From Nocardioides sp. BGMRC 2183 (GTDB taxonomy: Bacteria; Actinomycetota; Actinomycetes; Propionibacteriales; Nocardioidaceae): a DNA stretch of 64,000 nt. This document shows positions 1 to 8,570 of the stretch, piece by piece. Both the position numbers and the translations under genes were made by a program. Every line of letters starts with the position of its first letter. Position 1 is the first letter of the stretch. The notes under the pieces were generated by a model that saw only the letters and a program-made list of their open reading frames with translations, was not told the DNA's origin and ran no database searches. The DNA lies in NCBI GenBank assembly GCA_008123405.1, contig VSSA01000005.1, positions 248,001 to 312,000 on the forward strand, read 5' to 3'.

Positions 1-488
1 GCTTCGACACCTCGACAAGCGGCATCGCCTCCATGCTGCGCGCGTTCGGCGACCATCCGGGCGAGTGGCAGAAGATGCGTGAGAACCGCGATCTGGTTCC
101 CGCGGCCTGGGAGGAGGCGGTCCGCTTCTATCCGCCCAACCGCTTCGGCGGGCGCTGGACTCCGGACGGCGCCGACGTGGACGGCTATCGCCTCCCTCCC
201 GGCGCCAAGGTGCTGATGATGTGGCTGGGCGCCGCTCGCGACCCTCGAGAATACGACGACCCCGACGTGTTCTGTATCGACCGTCCGACGCCCAACGGGC
301 ACCTGGCGTTCGGTTTCGGCCTGCACACCTGCGCTGGCAACATGGTCGCTCGCCTCGAGGCCACCACGCTGCTCACCAGCATGGTCGAGCGCATCAGCTT
401 CGTGGAGCGTGCCGGGGAGCCGCGGACCGCCATCAACTACCAGGCGTTCGGGCACGAGTACGCGCCGCTTCGCCTCCACCGTGCCTGA
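1..488 (+). CDS. Cytochrome P450, C-terminal part (5' end outside the window)
   Basis: This is the last ~161 residues of a P450 monooxygenase; the reading frame enters from before base 1 (phase starts at base 3). The visible part begins in the I helix (FDTSTSGIASML, with the Thr of the oxygen-activation motif). It continues through the K-helix ExxR motif (EEAVR, about nt 112-126) and the heme loop FGFGLHTCAGN (about nt 312-344), whose Cys is the thiolate ligand. The stop overlaps the next gene. The fold and heme ligation are certain. The substrate is unknown, but the position at the head of a degradative gene run suggests hydroxylation of the compound that the cluster catabolises. Confidence 0.93.
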   Translation, partial: FDTSTSGIASMLRAFGDHPGEWQKMRENRDLVPAAWEEAVRFYPPNRFGGRWTPDGADVDGYRLPPGAKVLMMWLGAARDPREYDDPDVFCIDRPTPNGHLAFGFGLHTCAGNMVARLEATTLLTSMVERISFVERAGEPRTAINYQAFGHEYAPLRLHRA

Positions 489-1428
489 CGCCGTGGTCGG
501 CGCACCTCGTGCGACACCACCGCACGCCGATCGCTTGCCGACCCTGCGGCGCCGGGGTCGGTTCTTCCTCGACGGCTCGTGGGACCCGGTCACGGGAACG
601 ACTGTCGGCGCTGCCTGGGTCGAGTGGGAAGCCCCGCCGGACCCGGACGACTGGCTGACGCCGGTTGTGCTGGTGCACGGCGGCGGAGGTCAGGCCACCG
701 ACTGGATGTGGGCCGTGAGTGACCAGCCCGGGTGGGCCGAGCTCTTCGTCGCCAACGGGCACCCGACGTATCTGCTCGATCGGACCGGTCACGGCAGGTC
801 AGTCTGGGACGTCCGCACCCAGGGGGAGCGTCAGGCGGTGCCCCCCAGCTCGCTGCTGGCTCAGCTGTTCCAGATCGACGAGGTCGACGTGCGTCCGGGG
901 CCCGGCGCCATGTTCGGCCCTATCGGTGCCTCAAGCACGGGCTTGCTCGCCGAGCCGGAGGGTGCACAGCGTCGCGACGCCGACCACCTCATGACCTTGA
1001 TGAAACGGCTCGGCCGCTGTCTCCTGGTCAGTCACTCCGCCGGTGCGCCCAGCGTCTGGCTCGCCGCCGACGCACGGCCAGACCTCGTGACGGCCGTCGT
1101 CGCCGTCGAGCCGCTCGGTCCGCCGTACGGCGGGGAGCGCCACGCCCGGGCGTTGTCGGCGGGGCTGACGGCCTCCCCGCTCACCGGCGGTCTCGGCGCG
1201 GTGCCCGCCCTCGTCCTGACGGCGGATGGCTCCGGGCACGATGAGGCCGACCGGCAGACCGTGGCGTTCCTGACCGACCTCGACGTCGCTGTTCGGCACG
1301 TCGAGCTGGGGCGGATCGGCCTGGAGGGCGGCGGACATGGAGTCGTCTTCGACCGCCACTCGACTGCCACCTTCAACCTGGTCCGCGACTGGTATCGGCG
1401 GAACGCCCGGACAGTGAGCGCGCGATGA
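481..1428 (+). CDS. Alpha/beta hydrolase, possibly a deformylase or amidohydrolase of the catabolic cluster
   Basis: A 315-residue alpha/beta hydrolase. Visible are the oxyanion loop VLVHGGGG (about 63-70), a nucleophile elbow SHSAGAP (Ser186, an SxSxG variant of GxSxG), a likely acid Glu210 in the VEPLG turn, and His286 in GGGHGVVFD. GTG 481 is chosen as start because it overlaps the P450 stop; upstream in-frame codons lie deep inside the P450 gene. No clear Shine-Dalgarno is seen, so coupling to the P450 is likely. In the 2,5-dihydroxypyridine pathway an alpha/beta hydrolase (NicD) removes formate from N-formylmaleamate. That is a plausible role here, inferred from the NicX-like neighbour only. 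Confidence 0.85.
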   Translation: MPDAVVGAPRATPPHADRLPTLRRRGRFFLDGSWDPVTGTTVGAAWVEWEAPPDPDDWLTPVVLVHGGGGQATDWMWAVSDQPGWAELFVANGHPTYLLDRTGHGRSVWDVRTQGERQAVPPSSLLAQLFQIDEVDVRPGPGAMFGPIGASSTGLLAEPEGAQRRDADHLMTLMKRLGRCLLVSHSAGAPSVWLAADARPDLVTAVVAVEPLGPPYGGERHARALSAGLTASPLTGGLGAVPALVLTADGSGHDEADRQTVAFLTDLDVAVRHVELGRIGLEGGGHGVVFDRHSTATFNLVRDWYRRNARTVSAR

Positions 1429-2048
1429 GCACTTTCGATCTGGCGTCGTTGCACGCATCGGACGCCTACAAGCTCATCACGGGCGTTGTGCAACCCCGTC
1501 CCATCGCCTGGGTGTCCACGCTCTCGGTCGACGGGCACCGCAATCTCGCACCCTTCTCCTTCTTCACCGTCGCCTCACGCAACCCGGTGATCATCTTCCT
1601 GTCGATCGGCGAGACCGGGCGTGAGAACCACGCGCAAAAGGACACGCTGGCCAACCTGCTCGCCACCAGCGAATTGGTCGTGAACATCGTGTCGGAGCAC
1701 CTGCTCGACGCGATGGTCCGCTCGTCAGCCGATGTACCCAGCGACATCGACGAGTTCGACTTCGCCGGCGTCGGCGCGGCGATGTCCGACGTGGTCGCCC
1801 CGCCACGGGTCGCCGAGGCGCGGGTCGCCCTTGAGTGTCGTGTCGTGGAGACGCGGCAGTGGGGCACCGACACTACGGTGCTGGCGCAGGTCCTGAGGCT
1901 GCATGCATCGGACGGCATCACCGATGACCGTTTCCACGTCGACACGGATGCGCTGCGGCCAGTCGGCCGATCGGCAGGCGCCTCGTATGCCGTGGACCTG
2001 GCGGTTGTTCCGTCGCCTCCCGTCCCCGTGTGGGAGCCGTCGCGATGA
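1425..2048 (+). CDS. Flavin reductase-like FMN-binding split-barrel protein
   Basis: This 207-residue protein matches the flavin reductase-like (DIM6/NTAB) family. The N-terminal third carries the family pattern PRPIAWVSTLSVDGHRNLAP, followed by FSFFTVASRNPVII, which lines the FMN site. The start ATG overlaps the previous stop (ATGA), indicating translational coupling. Such proteins reduce flavin for two-component monooxygenases or use FMN directly. No partner monooxygenase is in the window, so it may serve a gene upstream of base 1 or act on its own. Confidence 0.85.
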   Translation: MSTFDLASLHASDAYKLITGVVQPRPIAWVSTLSVDGHRNLAPFSFFTVASRNPVIIFLSIGETGRENHAQKDTLANLLATSELVVNIVSEHLLDAMVRSSADVPSDIDEFDFAGVGAAMSDVVAPPRVAEARVALECRVVETRQWGTDTTVLAQVLRLHASDGITDDRFHVDTDALRPVGRSAGASYAVDLAVVPSPPVPVWEPSR

Positions 2049-2854
2049 GCAGAGTGATCGCGGTCGCCGTCCAGCACACGAGCGTTCCGCTGGACGTGGA
2101 GGGGAACCGCGGCCGTCTCGAGACACACCTTCGCGAGGTCGCCGACGAGGGCGCTGAGCTCGTGGTGCTTCCCGAGCTCGCCGTGACCGGCTACACCCTC
2201 AGCCCGACGCTCGCGCGCCTCGCCGAGGACGTGCCCGGACCGACGAGCCGATGGTTGTGCTCGCTCTCGGCCGAGCTCGGCCTCACCGTGGTGACCACCC
2301 TCGCCGCGACCGGTGACACGGGCCTTCGCAACCTCGGTGTGATCGTCACGCCTGAAGGCGTTGCGGCGACCGCCGCGAAGCGAGGCCTGTGGGGCGACGA
2401 GCCCGCGCTCTTTGCCCGGGGCGGTCCGCAGGAGCAGGCTGTCGCAGACACGCCGGTCGGGCGGGTGGGAGTGGCCATCTGCTACGAGGCAGGCTTCCCC
2501 GAGGCCGTGCGCCGGCTCGCGCGGGACCGTGCCGAGATCGTTGCGGTGCCTGCGGCGTTCGGAGCAGCTCGCCTCCACGCGTGGGCGCTGCTGACACGGT
2601 CCCGCGCACTTGAGAACGGCTGCTACGTCGTGGCCGCGAACCAGACCGGCACCGGCTCGGCGCCCGAGTCGATCGCGTTCTGCGGCCATTCCACGATCGT
2701 CGCACCCACCGGTGAACCCCTGGCCGTCCTGGCAGAGGGGGAAGGCCGGGTGAGGGCCACCATCGACGCCTCGAGCGTCGTCGATGCCCGTGCCGCCATC
2801 CCCTACCTCGCGGACCTGCACCACGTCACGGCAATCCCCCACCCCACCACCTGA
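2045..2854 (+). CDS. Carbon-nitrogen hydrolase (nitrilase superfamily amidase)
   Basis: A 269-residue nitrilase-superfamily enzyme with a complete Glu-Lys-Cys triad: Glu44 in LPELAVTGY, Lys112 in AKRGLWGDE and Cys146 in VAICYEAGFPE. ATG 2045 overlaps the preceding stop (ATGA) and is preferred over GTG 2030. The family hydrolyses amides, carbamoyl groups or nitriles. In this operon it is the natural candidate for deamidating a ring-opened intermediate such as maleamate, a job done in known nicotinate clusters by an unrelated isochorismatase-type enzyme. The true substrate cannot be read from the sequence. Confidence 0.9.
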   Translation: MSRVIAVAVQHTSVPLDVEGNRGRLETHLREVADEGAELVVLPELAVTGYTLSPTLARLAEDVPGPTSRWLCSLSAELGLTVVTTLAATGDTGLRNLGVIVTPEGVAATAAKRGLWGDEPALFARGGPQEQAVADTPVGRVGVAICYEAGFPEAVRRLARDRAEIVAVPAAFGAARLHAWALLTRSRALENGCYVVAANQTGTGSAPESIAFCGHSTIVAPTGEPLAVLAEGEGRVRATIDASSVVDARAAIPYLADLHHVTAIPHPTT

Positions 2855-2870
2855 AGAACTGGAGACATTC

Positions 2871-3902
2871 ATGCCGAACTTCACCGCGGCCGACCTGGTC
2901 GAGCTCTTCCGCCAAGAGCTCGAGCTGTGCAAGGTCACCCAAGGCGAGGAGCTCGTAATCCTCTCCGAACCCTCCAGCCGCAGCGAGTACGTCGAGGCCG
3001 CGTTCGCCGCCGGTCAACAGCTCGGCGCACGCGTCCTGCAGGCCACCCTGCCCGGCGGCTCGCCGGTGCCGCTGCCGTCGTCACGGACCGGTTCCGGTGC
3101 AGGACTGACCTCGCTGGACGACAGTCCCTTGGCGCTCTCGCTCCTCCAGGGCGCCGACATGGTGCTCGACCTGACGAACGAGGGCTTCATCCACACCGAG
3201 TCGCTGGGCAAGATCCTCGGCGCCGGCACGCGCATGCTCTTCGTGGCTGACCCGCCCGAGGTCCTGGCTCGCAACCTGCCGACGCCTGAGGACAAGGCCC
3301 TCGTGAAGGCCGGCGCAGCGTTGCTGAAGTCAGGTGGGGAGTTGCGTGTCACGTCCAAGTCCGGGACGGAGCTGGTGGCTGACCTCGTCGACTCCCACCC
3401 CGGCTTCCAGTGCGGCATCGCCGACGACCCGGGCCGGTGGGACCACTGGCCGAGCACAATGGTGCTGGCCTGGCCGAAGACGTCGCAGGGCCGGATCGTG
3501 ATCGCCTCCGGCGATATCCTCCTTCCGTTCAAGACCTACGTGCGCGACGAGATCGTCCTCACCATCGAGGGCGGCCGCATCATGGATGTCTCCGGCGGTG
3601 GGGACGCGCGTCTCTTGCAGATTTTCTTTGACGACGCTGACGATGAGGAGGCTCGTTTCCTCTCCCACATGGGTTGGGGCCTGATGACCAGGGCGGACTG
3701 GTTCGCGATGGCGCTCTATGACCGGGAGTCACTGATGGGCATGGACGCGCGGGGGCTGGCGGGCAACTTCCTGTTCTCGACCGGACCCCACCCATTCATG
3801 GACCGTCACACCTACAACCACCTCGACATCCCGATGCGCGGTTGCACGGTCGAGGTCGACGGTCGCGCAGTGGTCGACGCTGGCCGCCTGATCGAGCTCT
3901 GA
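2871..3902 (+). CDS. NicX-like Fe(II) ring-cleavage dioxygenase (2,5-dihydroxypyridine 5,6-dioxygenase family)
   Basis: A 343-residue member of the aminopeptidase-T-like fold family that includes NicX. NicX opens 2,5-dihydroxypyridine between C5 and C6 to N-formylmaleamate. The iron ligands known for Pseudomonas putida NicX (His265, His318, Asp320, from memory) align with His266 in SHMGWGL and His317/Asp319 in the HLDIPMR motif here. Length is also typical. ATG 2871 follows a GGAGA ribosome site 16 nt after the nitrilase stop; upstream codons run into that gene. Dihydroxypyridine dioxygenase activity is therefore well supported as a class, though the ring substituents may differ. Confidence 0.8.
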   Translation: MPNFTAADLVELFRQELELCKVTQGEELVILSEPSSRSEYVEAAFAAGQQLGARVLQATLPGGSPVPLPSSRTGSGAGLTSLDDSPLALSLLQGADMVLDLTNEGFIHTESLGKILGAGTRMLFVADPPEVLARNLPTPEDKALVKAGAALLKSGGELRVTSKSGTELVADLVDSHPGFQCGIADDPGRWDHWPSTMVLAWPKTSQGRIVIASGDILLPFKTYVRDEIVLTIEGGRIMDVSGGGDARLLQIFFDDADDEEARFLSHMGWGLMTRADWFAMALYDRESLMGMDARGLAGNFLFSTGPHPFMDRHTYNHLDIPMRGCTVEVDGRAVVDAGRLIEL

Positions 3903-3911
3903 AGCCCACCG

Positions 3912-5192
3912 ATGACCATCGTGAACGATCCGGAGCTGCGGGCGCGCGCCAACGAAGCGGCCGTGTCCGCCATGCTGGCCAGCCAGCCGGTGCTGGTCGA
4001 CGTCCTGCCGGCACTCGACGCGCTTCCAGGGATGACGCCCCGCACGATCCTGACGTCGGGAGCACCGCTGCCGTGGGCGGCGTACGACGGCGGGCAGCGC
4101 CGAGCCATCATCGGCGCAGCGCTGTACGAGGGACTGGCCCGAACCCCCGAGGGCGCGGACGCTCTGCTCCACGCGGGCGAGATCGTGGTCGCCGCCTGCC
4201 ACGACCACGGCTGCGTCGGCTCGGTGACGGGCGCGACCTCCGCCTCGATGCCGGTCCTGGTGCTGGAGGACCTGCGCTCGGGCAGGCGCGGGCACTGCCT
4301 GGTCTACGAGGGCAGCGATCGCGAACGCCTCACCTACGGCGTGTGGAACGACAAGGTCCACCGGCAGCTCATCTGGATCCGGGAGGTCCTGGCGCCACGA
4401 CTGGCGTCGGCACTCCGCGCGGCCGGGGGCATCCCCGTCTCGCCGATCATCCGCCGCGCGCTGGGCATGGGTGACGATCTGCACAGCCGCAACACAGCGG
4501 CGACGGCCGTGCTGTTCGGTCAGCTGGTTGAGCCGATGGTGGACGCCAACGGCTTCGACAAGCACACCCGCGAAGCCCTCGAGTTCATCAGGGACAACGA
4601 CTTGTTCTTCCTGCACCTGGGGATGGCAGCCGCCAAATGCGTCGCCGACGCGGGTGCCGGCTCGCCGGGCAGCAGCATCGTCACGGCGATGGCGATCAGT
4701 GAGAAGGAGTTCTCGATCCGGGTCGCCGGCACCGGGAGCCGCTGGTTTCGAGCGCCGATCCCCACCCTGCACGCCAAGCTCTTCGATGGGATCACTCCTG
4801 ACGAGATCGCCTTCATGGGCGGGGAGAGCCTCATCACCGAGACGGTCGGGTTGGGTGGATTGTCTGCCGCCGCGGCGCCCTCCCTCCAGGACTACAGTGG
4901 CGGGACGGCGGCCAGAATGGTCGAAACGACCCAGACCATGTACAGCATCACGCACACCGAGCACCCGCTCTGGAAGATCCCGTACCTGGGCTTCCGGGGC
5001 GTTCCGTTCGGAATAGACGCGGGTCTGGTGGCGAGTTCCGGGGTGACACCGCGCATCCACATGGGGGCCTCCCGCCGCGAGGGCGGCCACGCCGGCGCGG
5101 GGCTGCTGATCGCCCCCCTGGCGCCGTTCGTCGAGGCGATCGACGCGCTGGACCCCGAGGGCGCGCCCTCCAGAGCAGCATCACTGCACTAA
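3912..5192 (+). CDS. DUF1116 protein (AllG/YlbE-like)
   Basis: A 426-residue protein of the DUF1116 family. The E. coli relative YlbE (AllG) works with FdrA and YlbF as an oxamate carbamoyltransferase in allantoin breakdown. Family-like stretches are HDHGCVGSVTGATSASMPV (about 97-115) and the C-terminal GIDAGLVASSGVTPRIHMG. It begins 9 nt after the NicX-like gene and closes the co-directional run. No FdrA- or YlbF-like partner is visible, so either those lie upstream of base 1 or this copy acts alone. Its link to a pyridine-type dioxygenase is unusual. Family assignment is fairly sure; the reaction is unknown. Confidence 0.75.
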   Translation: MTIVNDPELRARANEAAVSAMLASQPVLVDVLPALDALPGMTPRTILTSGAPLPWAAYDGGQRRAIIGAALYEGLARTPEGADALLHAGEIVVAACHDHGCVGSVTGATSASMPVLVLEDLRSGRRGHCLVYEGSDRERLTYGVWNDKVHRQLIWIREVLAPRLASALRAAGGIPVSPIIRRALGMGDDLHSRNTAATAVLFGQLVEPMVDANGFDKHTREALEFIRDNDLFFLHLGMAAAKCVADAGAGSPGSSIVTAMAISEKEFSIRVAGTGSRWFRAPIPTLHAKLFDGITPDEIAFMGGESLITETVGLGGLSAAAAPSLQDYSGGTAARMVETTQTMYSITHTEHPLWKIPYLGFRGVPFGIDAGLVASSGVTPRIHMGASRREGGHAGAGLLIAPLAPFVEAIDALDPEGAPSRAASLH

Positions 5193-5298
5193 CGCACGTC
5201 GCTCCGCGGAGCGGTCACCTTCGGCTCGAGCGCGACTCGCGCTGCACAATTTCCCTCCTGGCGCTCCGGCCGCCCACACCATTCTGGTTCGAGGACAC

Positions 5299-6768
5299 AT
5301 GACACTGGACACCGACCGAAAGATCCCCGAGGACGGCACTGACGTCCCGGGTCGCAACGGACAGCCGCCTGCCCTATGGTCGCTTGCGTTCACCGAGCTC
5401 TGGGAGCGGTTCAGTTTCTACGGCTTACAGGGCGTGTTGACGTTCTACCTGCTGTGGTCGCTCGACGAGGGTGGGCTGGCCCTGTCTGCGACCGACACCG
5501 TGAGTATCGTCGGTGCCTACGGCGGAGCGGTGTACGTCACCCAGGTGCTCGGCGGTTGGGCCGCCGACCGGATCGCCGCGCCGAAACTGATGGTGCTTTA
5601 CGGTGGCATCGTCATCACGCTCGGACACGCCGCGCTCGCCGTCCTTCCCGGCCTCAGCGGGGTGGCCGTCGGGCTGATGCTGATCGCAGTCGGCACCGGG
5701 GGTTTGAAGAGCAACATCTCCTCCATTGTCGGAATGCTCTACGACGAGGACCGGAGCAGGCGCGACGCCGGCTTCTCGTACTTCTACATGGCCATTAACG
5801 GCGGTGCCGCACTCGGCCCGCTCCTCGCGGGCTGGACCCGCAGCCAGTGGGGGTTTCACGCGGCATTCGGCCTCGCCGCGGTGGGCATGGTCATCGGCCT
5901 CGCGCAATACGCCCTGAAGATGAGCGACCTTCCGGCGCAGGCGTCCGTCATCGAGAACCCCATTGACCGCCCAAGTCTGCTCCGAGCATTCGCTGCAGCT
6001 CTCGGCATGGTCTTCATTGCAGCCTTCGCGTGGGGCGCAGGACTGGTCCACAGCGGCAACCTGACCCACGCCGTCGCCTTGGTGAGCCTGGTGGTCGCCG
6101 CCGCATACTTCCTCACCATGATCCGGTCGTCGGACGTCACCGTGCGGGAGCGTCGCCGACTGGCGGGCTTCCTGCCGCTATGGGTCGGCTGCGCCATCTA
6201 CTACGGCTTCTTGCTGCAGAAGTTCACGGCGATGTCTGTCTTCATCACCGAGCGGGTTGACATCGTTGTTAACGGGTGGGAGATGCCGGCAGAGTGGCTG
6301 AGCGTCAGCAGTCCGCTCGCTGTCATTGCCCTCACGCCTTTGGTGGCATCCGCCTGGACCCGCATGGGTGATCGCCAGCCGACTCCACCTCAGAAGTTCG
6401 CACTCGGATTCATCGTCTTCGGCAGCGCATACCTGGTTCTTCTCGTACTCGAAGCGAGTAACCCCGGACGATCGGTACCGGCTTTCGGCGTACTCCTCGT
6501 CCTGGCGGTGGCAGGATCGTCGGAGGTGTTCATCGGGCCTACAGGGCTCTCCCTGGCTACGCGTGTCGCTCCCCAGCGATTCAAGAACCAGACGGTCGGC
6601 GTCTGGCTCCTGGCACTTGCCTGCGGGTCATCGCTGTCGGGCCTGCTCGGAACGCTCTACACCAGGCTTCCTGAGGGTAGCTACTTTGCGATTCTCGGTG
6701 GCGGAGCTCTGCTTGTGGCGGCGGGCCTGTCGATGGGTGCGAGGCGTATTGACGAGTTGACCCGCTGA
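5299..6768 (+). CDS. POT/PTR2-family proton-dependent transporter
   Basis: A 489-residue major-facilitator protein of the proton-dependent oligopeptide transporter family. The first helix carries the ELWERFSFYG signature (ExxERFxYYG) used in proton coupling. Helix 5 carries the FSYFYMAINGGAALGPL motif. About 12-14 hydrophobic segments are present, so it lies in the inner membrane. ATG 5299 follows a GAGGAC ribosome site and a 106-bp gap. POT carriers import di/tripeptides and amide-containing or nitrogenous small molecules, so it may import the substrate of the preceding catabolic genes. Codon use looks slightly less GC-rich than in the backbone genes. Confidence 0.9.
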   Translation: MTLDTDRKIPEDGTDVPGRNGQPPALWSLAFTELWERFSFYGLQGVLTFYLLWSLDEGGLALSATDTVSIVGAYGGAVYVTQVLGGWAADRIAAPKLMVLYGGIVITLGHAALAVLPGLSGVAVGLMLIAVGTGGLKSNISSIVGMLYDEDRSRRDAGFSYFYMAINGGAALGPLLAGWTRSQWGFHAAFGLAAVGMVIGLAQYALKMSDLPAQASVIENPIDRPSLLRAFAAALGMVFIAAFAWGAGLVHSGNLTHAVALVSLVVAAAYFLTMIRSSDVTVRERRRLAGFLPLWVGCAIYYGFLLQKFTAMSVFITERVDIVVNGWEMPAEWLSVSSPLAVIALTPLVASAWTRMGDRQPTPPQKFALGFIVFGSAYLVLLVLEASNPGRSVPAFGVLLVLAVAGSSEVFIGPTGLSLATRVAPQRFKNQTVGVWLLALACGSSLSGLLGTLYTRLPEGSYFAILGGGALLVAAGLSMGARRIDELTR

Positions 6769-6886
6769 CCACCTCTCGGAGCCAGCAACTGAACTTGTCA
6801 TTGGGTCACGGTTGCGTGGTTGAGCCGTAGTCCGGTGGCTTTGGCTGCGACGTCACGCATCTGTTGGAATCTCGGGACTGGACGGG

Positions 6887-6894
6887 GCACGCGG
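6887..6894. repeat. Target-site duplication, left copy
   Basis: The octamer GCACGCGG directly precedes the left inverted repeat of the IS256-family element. It is repeated immediately after the right end (8563-8570). Eight base pairs is the duplication size expected for this family, so the insertion looks intact and unrearranged. Confidence 0.85.
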
Positions 6895-7031
6895 AGTTGC
6901 GTCCCTGATAGTGGTGTAACGCGGTAGCCGAGATCTAGCAGTCCCCTGAGCGTGTCGTGGGGACGAGGTAGCGGCCACCGCTTGATCCTTCGAGTGAACC
7001 TTCCAAAGCACTCTCGAACGGAGTCATCACG

Positions 7032-8327
7032 ATGACCGCTCCTCATATTCTCAACCCTGTCGCGTTGTTGGAGAAGGGACTCTCCGACGCGTCCCCGGAT
7101 CTGATGCGGACCCTGCTCGCGACCGTGATCAACGCCCTGCTCTCGGCCGATGCGGACGCGGTGTGCGGTGCCGAGTACGGCGTCGCGTCACCGGACCGGG
7201 TGAACTCCCGCAACGGGTACCGTCACCGCGACCTGGACACCCGGGTCGGCACGATCGACGTGGCGGTCCCCAAGCTGAGGCAGGGCTCCTACTTCCCCGA
7301 CTGGCTCCTGGAGCACAAGAAGCGGGCCGAGGCCGCGCTGATCAGCGTGGTCGCGACCTGCTACCTCCTCGGTGTCTCGACGCGCCGGATGGACAAGCTC
7401 GTCGCCACCCTCGGCATCACGAGCCTGTCCAAGTCCCAGGTCTCTCGGATGGCCGCCGATCTCGACGAGCAGGTCAAGGCGTTCCGCACCCGCCGGCTCG
7501 ACGAGGTCGGGCCGTTCTGCTTTGTGGCCGCCGACGCGTTGACGATGAAGGTCCGTGAGAACGGCCGCGTCGTGAACGCGGTGGTGCTGGTCGCCACCGG
7601 CGTCAACGCCGACGGGCACCGAGAGGTCCTCGGGGTCCAGGTCGCCACCAGCGAGACTGGTGCGGCCTGGAACACCTTCTTCGCCGACCTGGTCGCCCGC
7701 GGCCTCACCTCGGGTCCGGACGGGGTCATGCTCGTCACCAGCGACGCCCACGCCGGACTGGTCGAGGCGATCGCCGCGAACCTGCCAGGGGCCGCGTGGC
7801 AGCGGTGCCGGACGCATTACGCGGCGAACCTGATGGACGTGTGCCCCAAGTCGAGCTGGGGCGGTGTGAAGGCGCTGCTGCACTCCGTCTACGACCAGCC
7901 CGACGCCGAGGCCGTGGCCGCGCAGTACGACAAGATGCTCGACGCGCTGGCCGACAAGCTCCCCGACGTCGCCGACCACCTCGACGCTGCTCGGGCCGAC
8001 GTGCTCGCGTTCACCGCGTTCCCCAAGGAGATCTGGCGTCAGATCTGGTCCAACAACCCCAACGAGCGCTTGAACCGCGAGATTCGCAGGCGTACCGACG
8101 TGGTCGGGATCTTCCCCGACCGCAACTCGGTGAACCGCCTGGTCGGCGCGGTGCTGGCCGAGCAGCACGACGAATGGGCCGAAGGCCGCCGCTACCTCGG
8201 GCTCGAGGTCGTCATCCGAGCCCGCGCGGCCATCAAGGCCGCCGCAGCCCGCGCCGCCGCAGCTACCAGCAACGGTGACGACGCCCTCAACCAACCCGTT
8301 CTGCCCGAGCTGGAGCCCGCAGCATGA
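7032..8327 (+). CDS. IS256-family transposase
   Basis: A 431-residue DDE transposase. Expected catalytic positions are the Asp in [11 protein letters not shown], the Asp in [12 protein letters not shown] and the Glu in [11 protein letters not shown]. The family pattern [12 protein letters not shown] lies between the second and third. The length is normal for IS256 transposases (about 390-430), and no frameshift or stop is seen. ATG 7032 follows an upstream leader of 137 bp inside the element. It catalyses copy-out/paste-in movement of the flanking element. Confidence 0.96.
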   Translation: MTAPHILNPVALLEKGLSDASPDLMRTLLATVINALLSADADAVCGAEYGVASPDRVNSRNGYRHRDLDTRVGTIDVAVPKLRQGSYFPDWLLEHKKRAEAALISVVATCYLLGVSTRRMDKLVATLGITSLSKSQVSRMAADLDEQVKAFRTRRLDEVGPFCFVAADALTMKVRENGRVVNAVVLVATGVNADGHREVLGVQVATSETGAAWNTFFADLVARGLTSGPDGVMLVTSDAHAGLVEAIAANLPGAAWQRCRTHYAANLMDVCPKSSWGGVKALLHSVYDQPDAEAVAAQYDKMLDALADKLPDVADHLDAARADVLAFTAFPKEIWRQIWSNNPNERLNREIRRRTDVVGIFPDRNSVNRLVGAVLAEQHDEWAEGRRYLGLEVVIRARAAIKAAAARAAAATSNGDDALNQPVLPELEPAA

Positions 8328-8515
8328 CCCGCCACGACACGACCGACCACGAGGAGGACCTCGCGACCCTCGCTGCCAGCGGCTACACGGGCTGGTGGGA
8401 CGAGCACGGCCAGCCCGCCCCGTTCCCCCTCGACTTCTTCGACCCCGACAGCGATTGGAGGCCCAGCAGCAGCGACATCCCGACCATGCTCGCCGACGAC
8501 GAGCAGCCCTTCTAA
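8324..8515 (+). CDS. Small acidic protein encoded within the IS256 element
   Basis: A 63-residue ORF whose ATG overlaps the transposase stop (ATGA), so it should be translated by coupling. It ends 47 nt before the right end of the element. The product is acidic and rich in Asp, Pro and Trp ([20 protein letters not shown] in the middle), with no membrane segment or known domain that I recognise. Most IS256 elements carry one gene, so this looks like an accessory or passenger ORF. It could modulate transposition or be neutral. Confidence 0.6.
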   Translation: MTRHDTTDHEEDLATLAASGYTGWWDEHGQPAPFPLDFFDPDSDWRPSSSDIPTMLADDEQPF

Positions 8516-8562
8516 CCCTGGAACGAAGGATCCGCCGTTACACCACCACCGGGGACTTGACC

Positions 8563-8570
8563 GCACGCGG
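8563..8570. repeat. Target-site duplication, right copy
   Basis: Second copy of GCACGCGG, immediately after the right inverted repeat of the IS256-family element. It matches 6887-6894 exactly. Confidence 0.85.

Larger units (their letters stand above)
6895..8562 (+). mobile_element. Complete IS256-family insertion sequence
   Basis: A 1,668-bp element bounded by 27-bp imperfect terminal inverted repeats (6895-6921 and 8536-8562; 20 of 27 positions match, with an identical 11-bp core GTGGTGTAACG). It is flanked by 8-bp direct repeats. It carries the transposase gene and a second small overlapping ORF. The intact ends, duplication and full-length transposase suggest a recent, possibly active insertion in the gap between the transporter gene and older mobile debris. 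Confidence 0.88.

Noticed and set aside
5195-5298. A further copy of the structured repeat in the gap before the transporter gene
   Set aside because: It has a GCTCCGCGGAGC palindrome but lacks the CTACTGCGCG and GCTCGCTACG body motifs and inverted arms.
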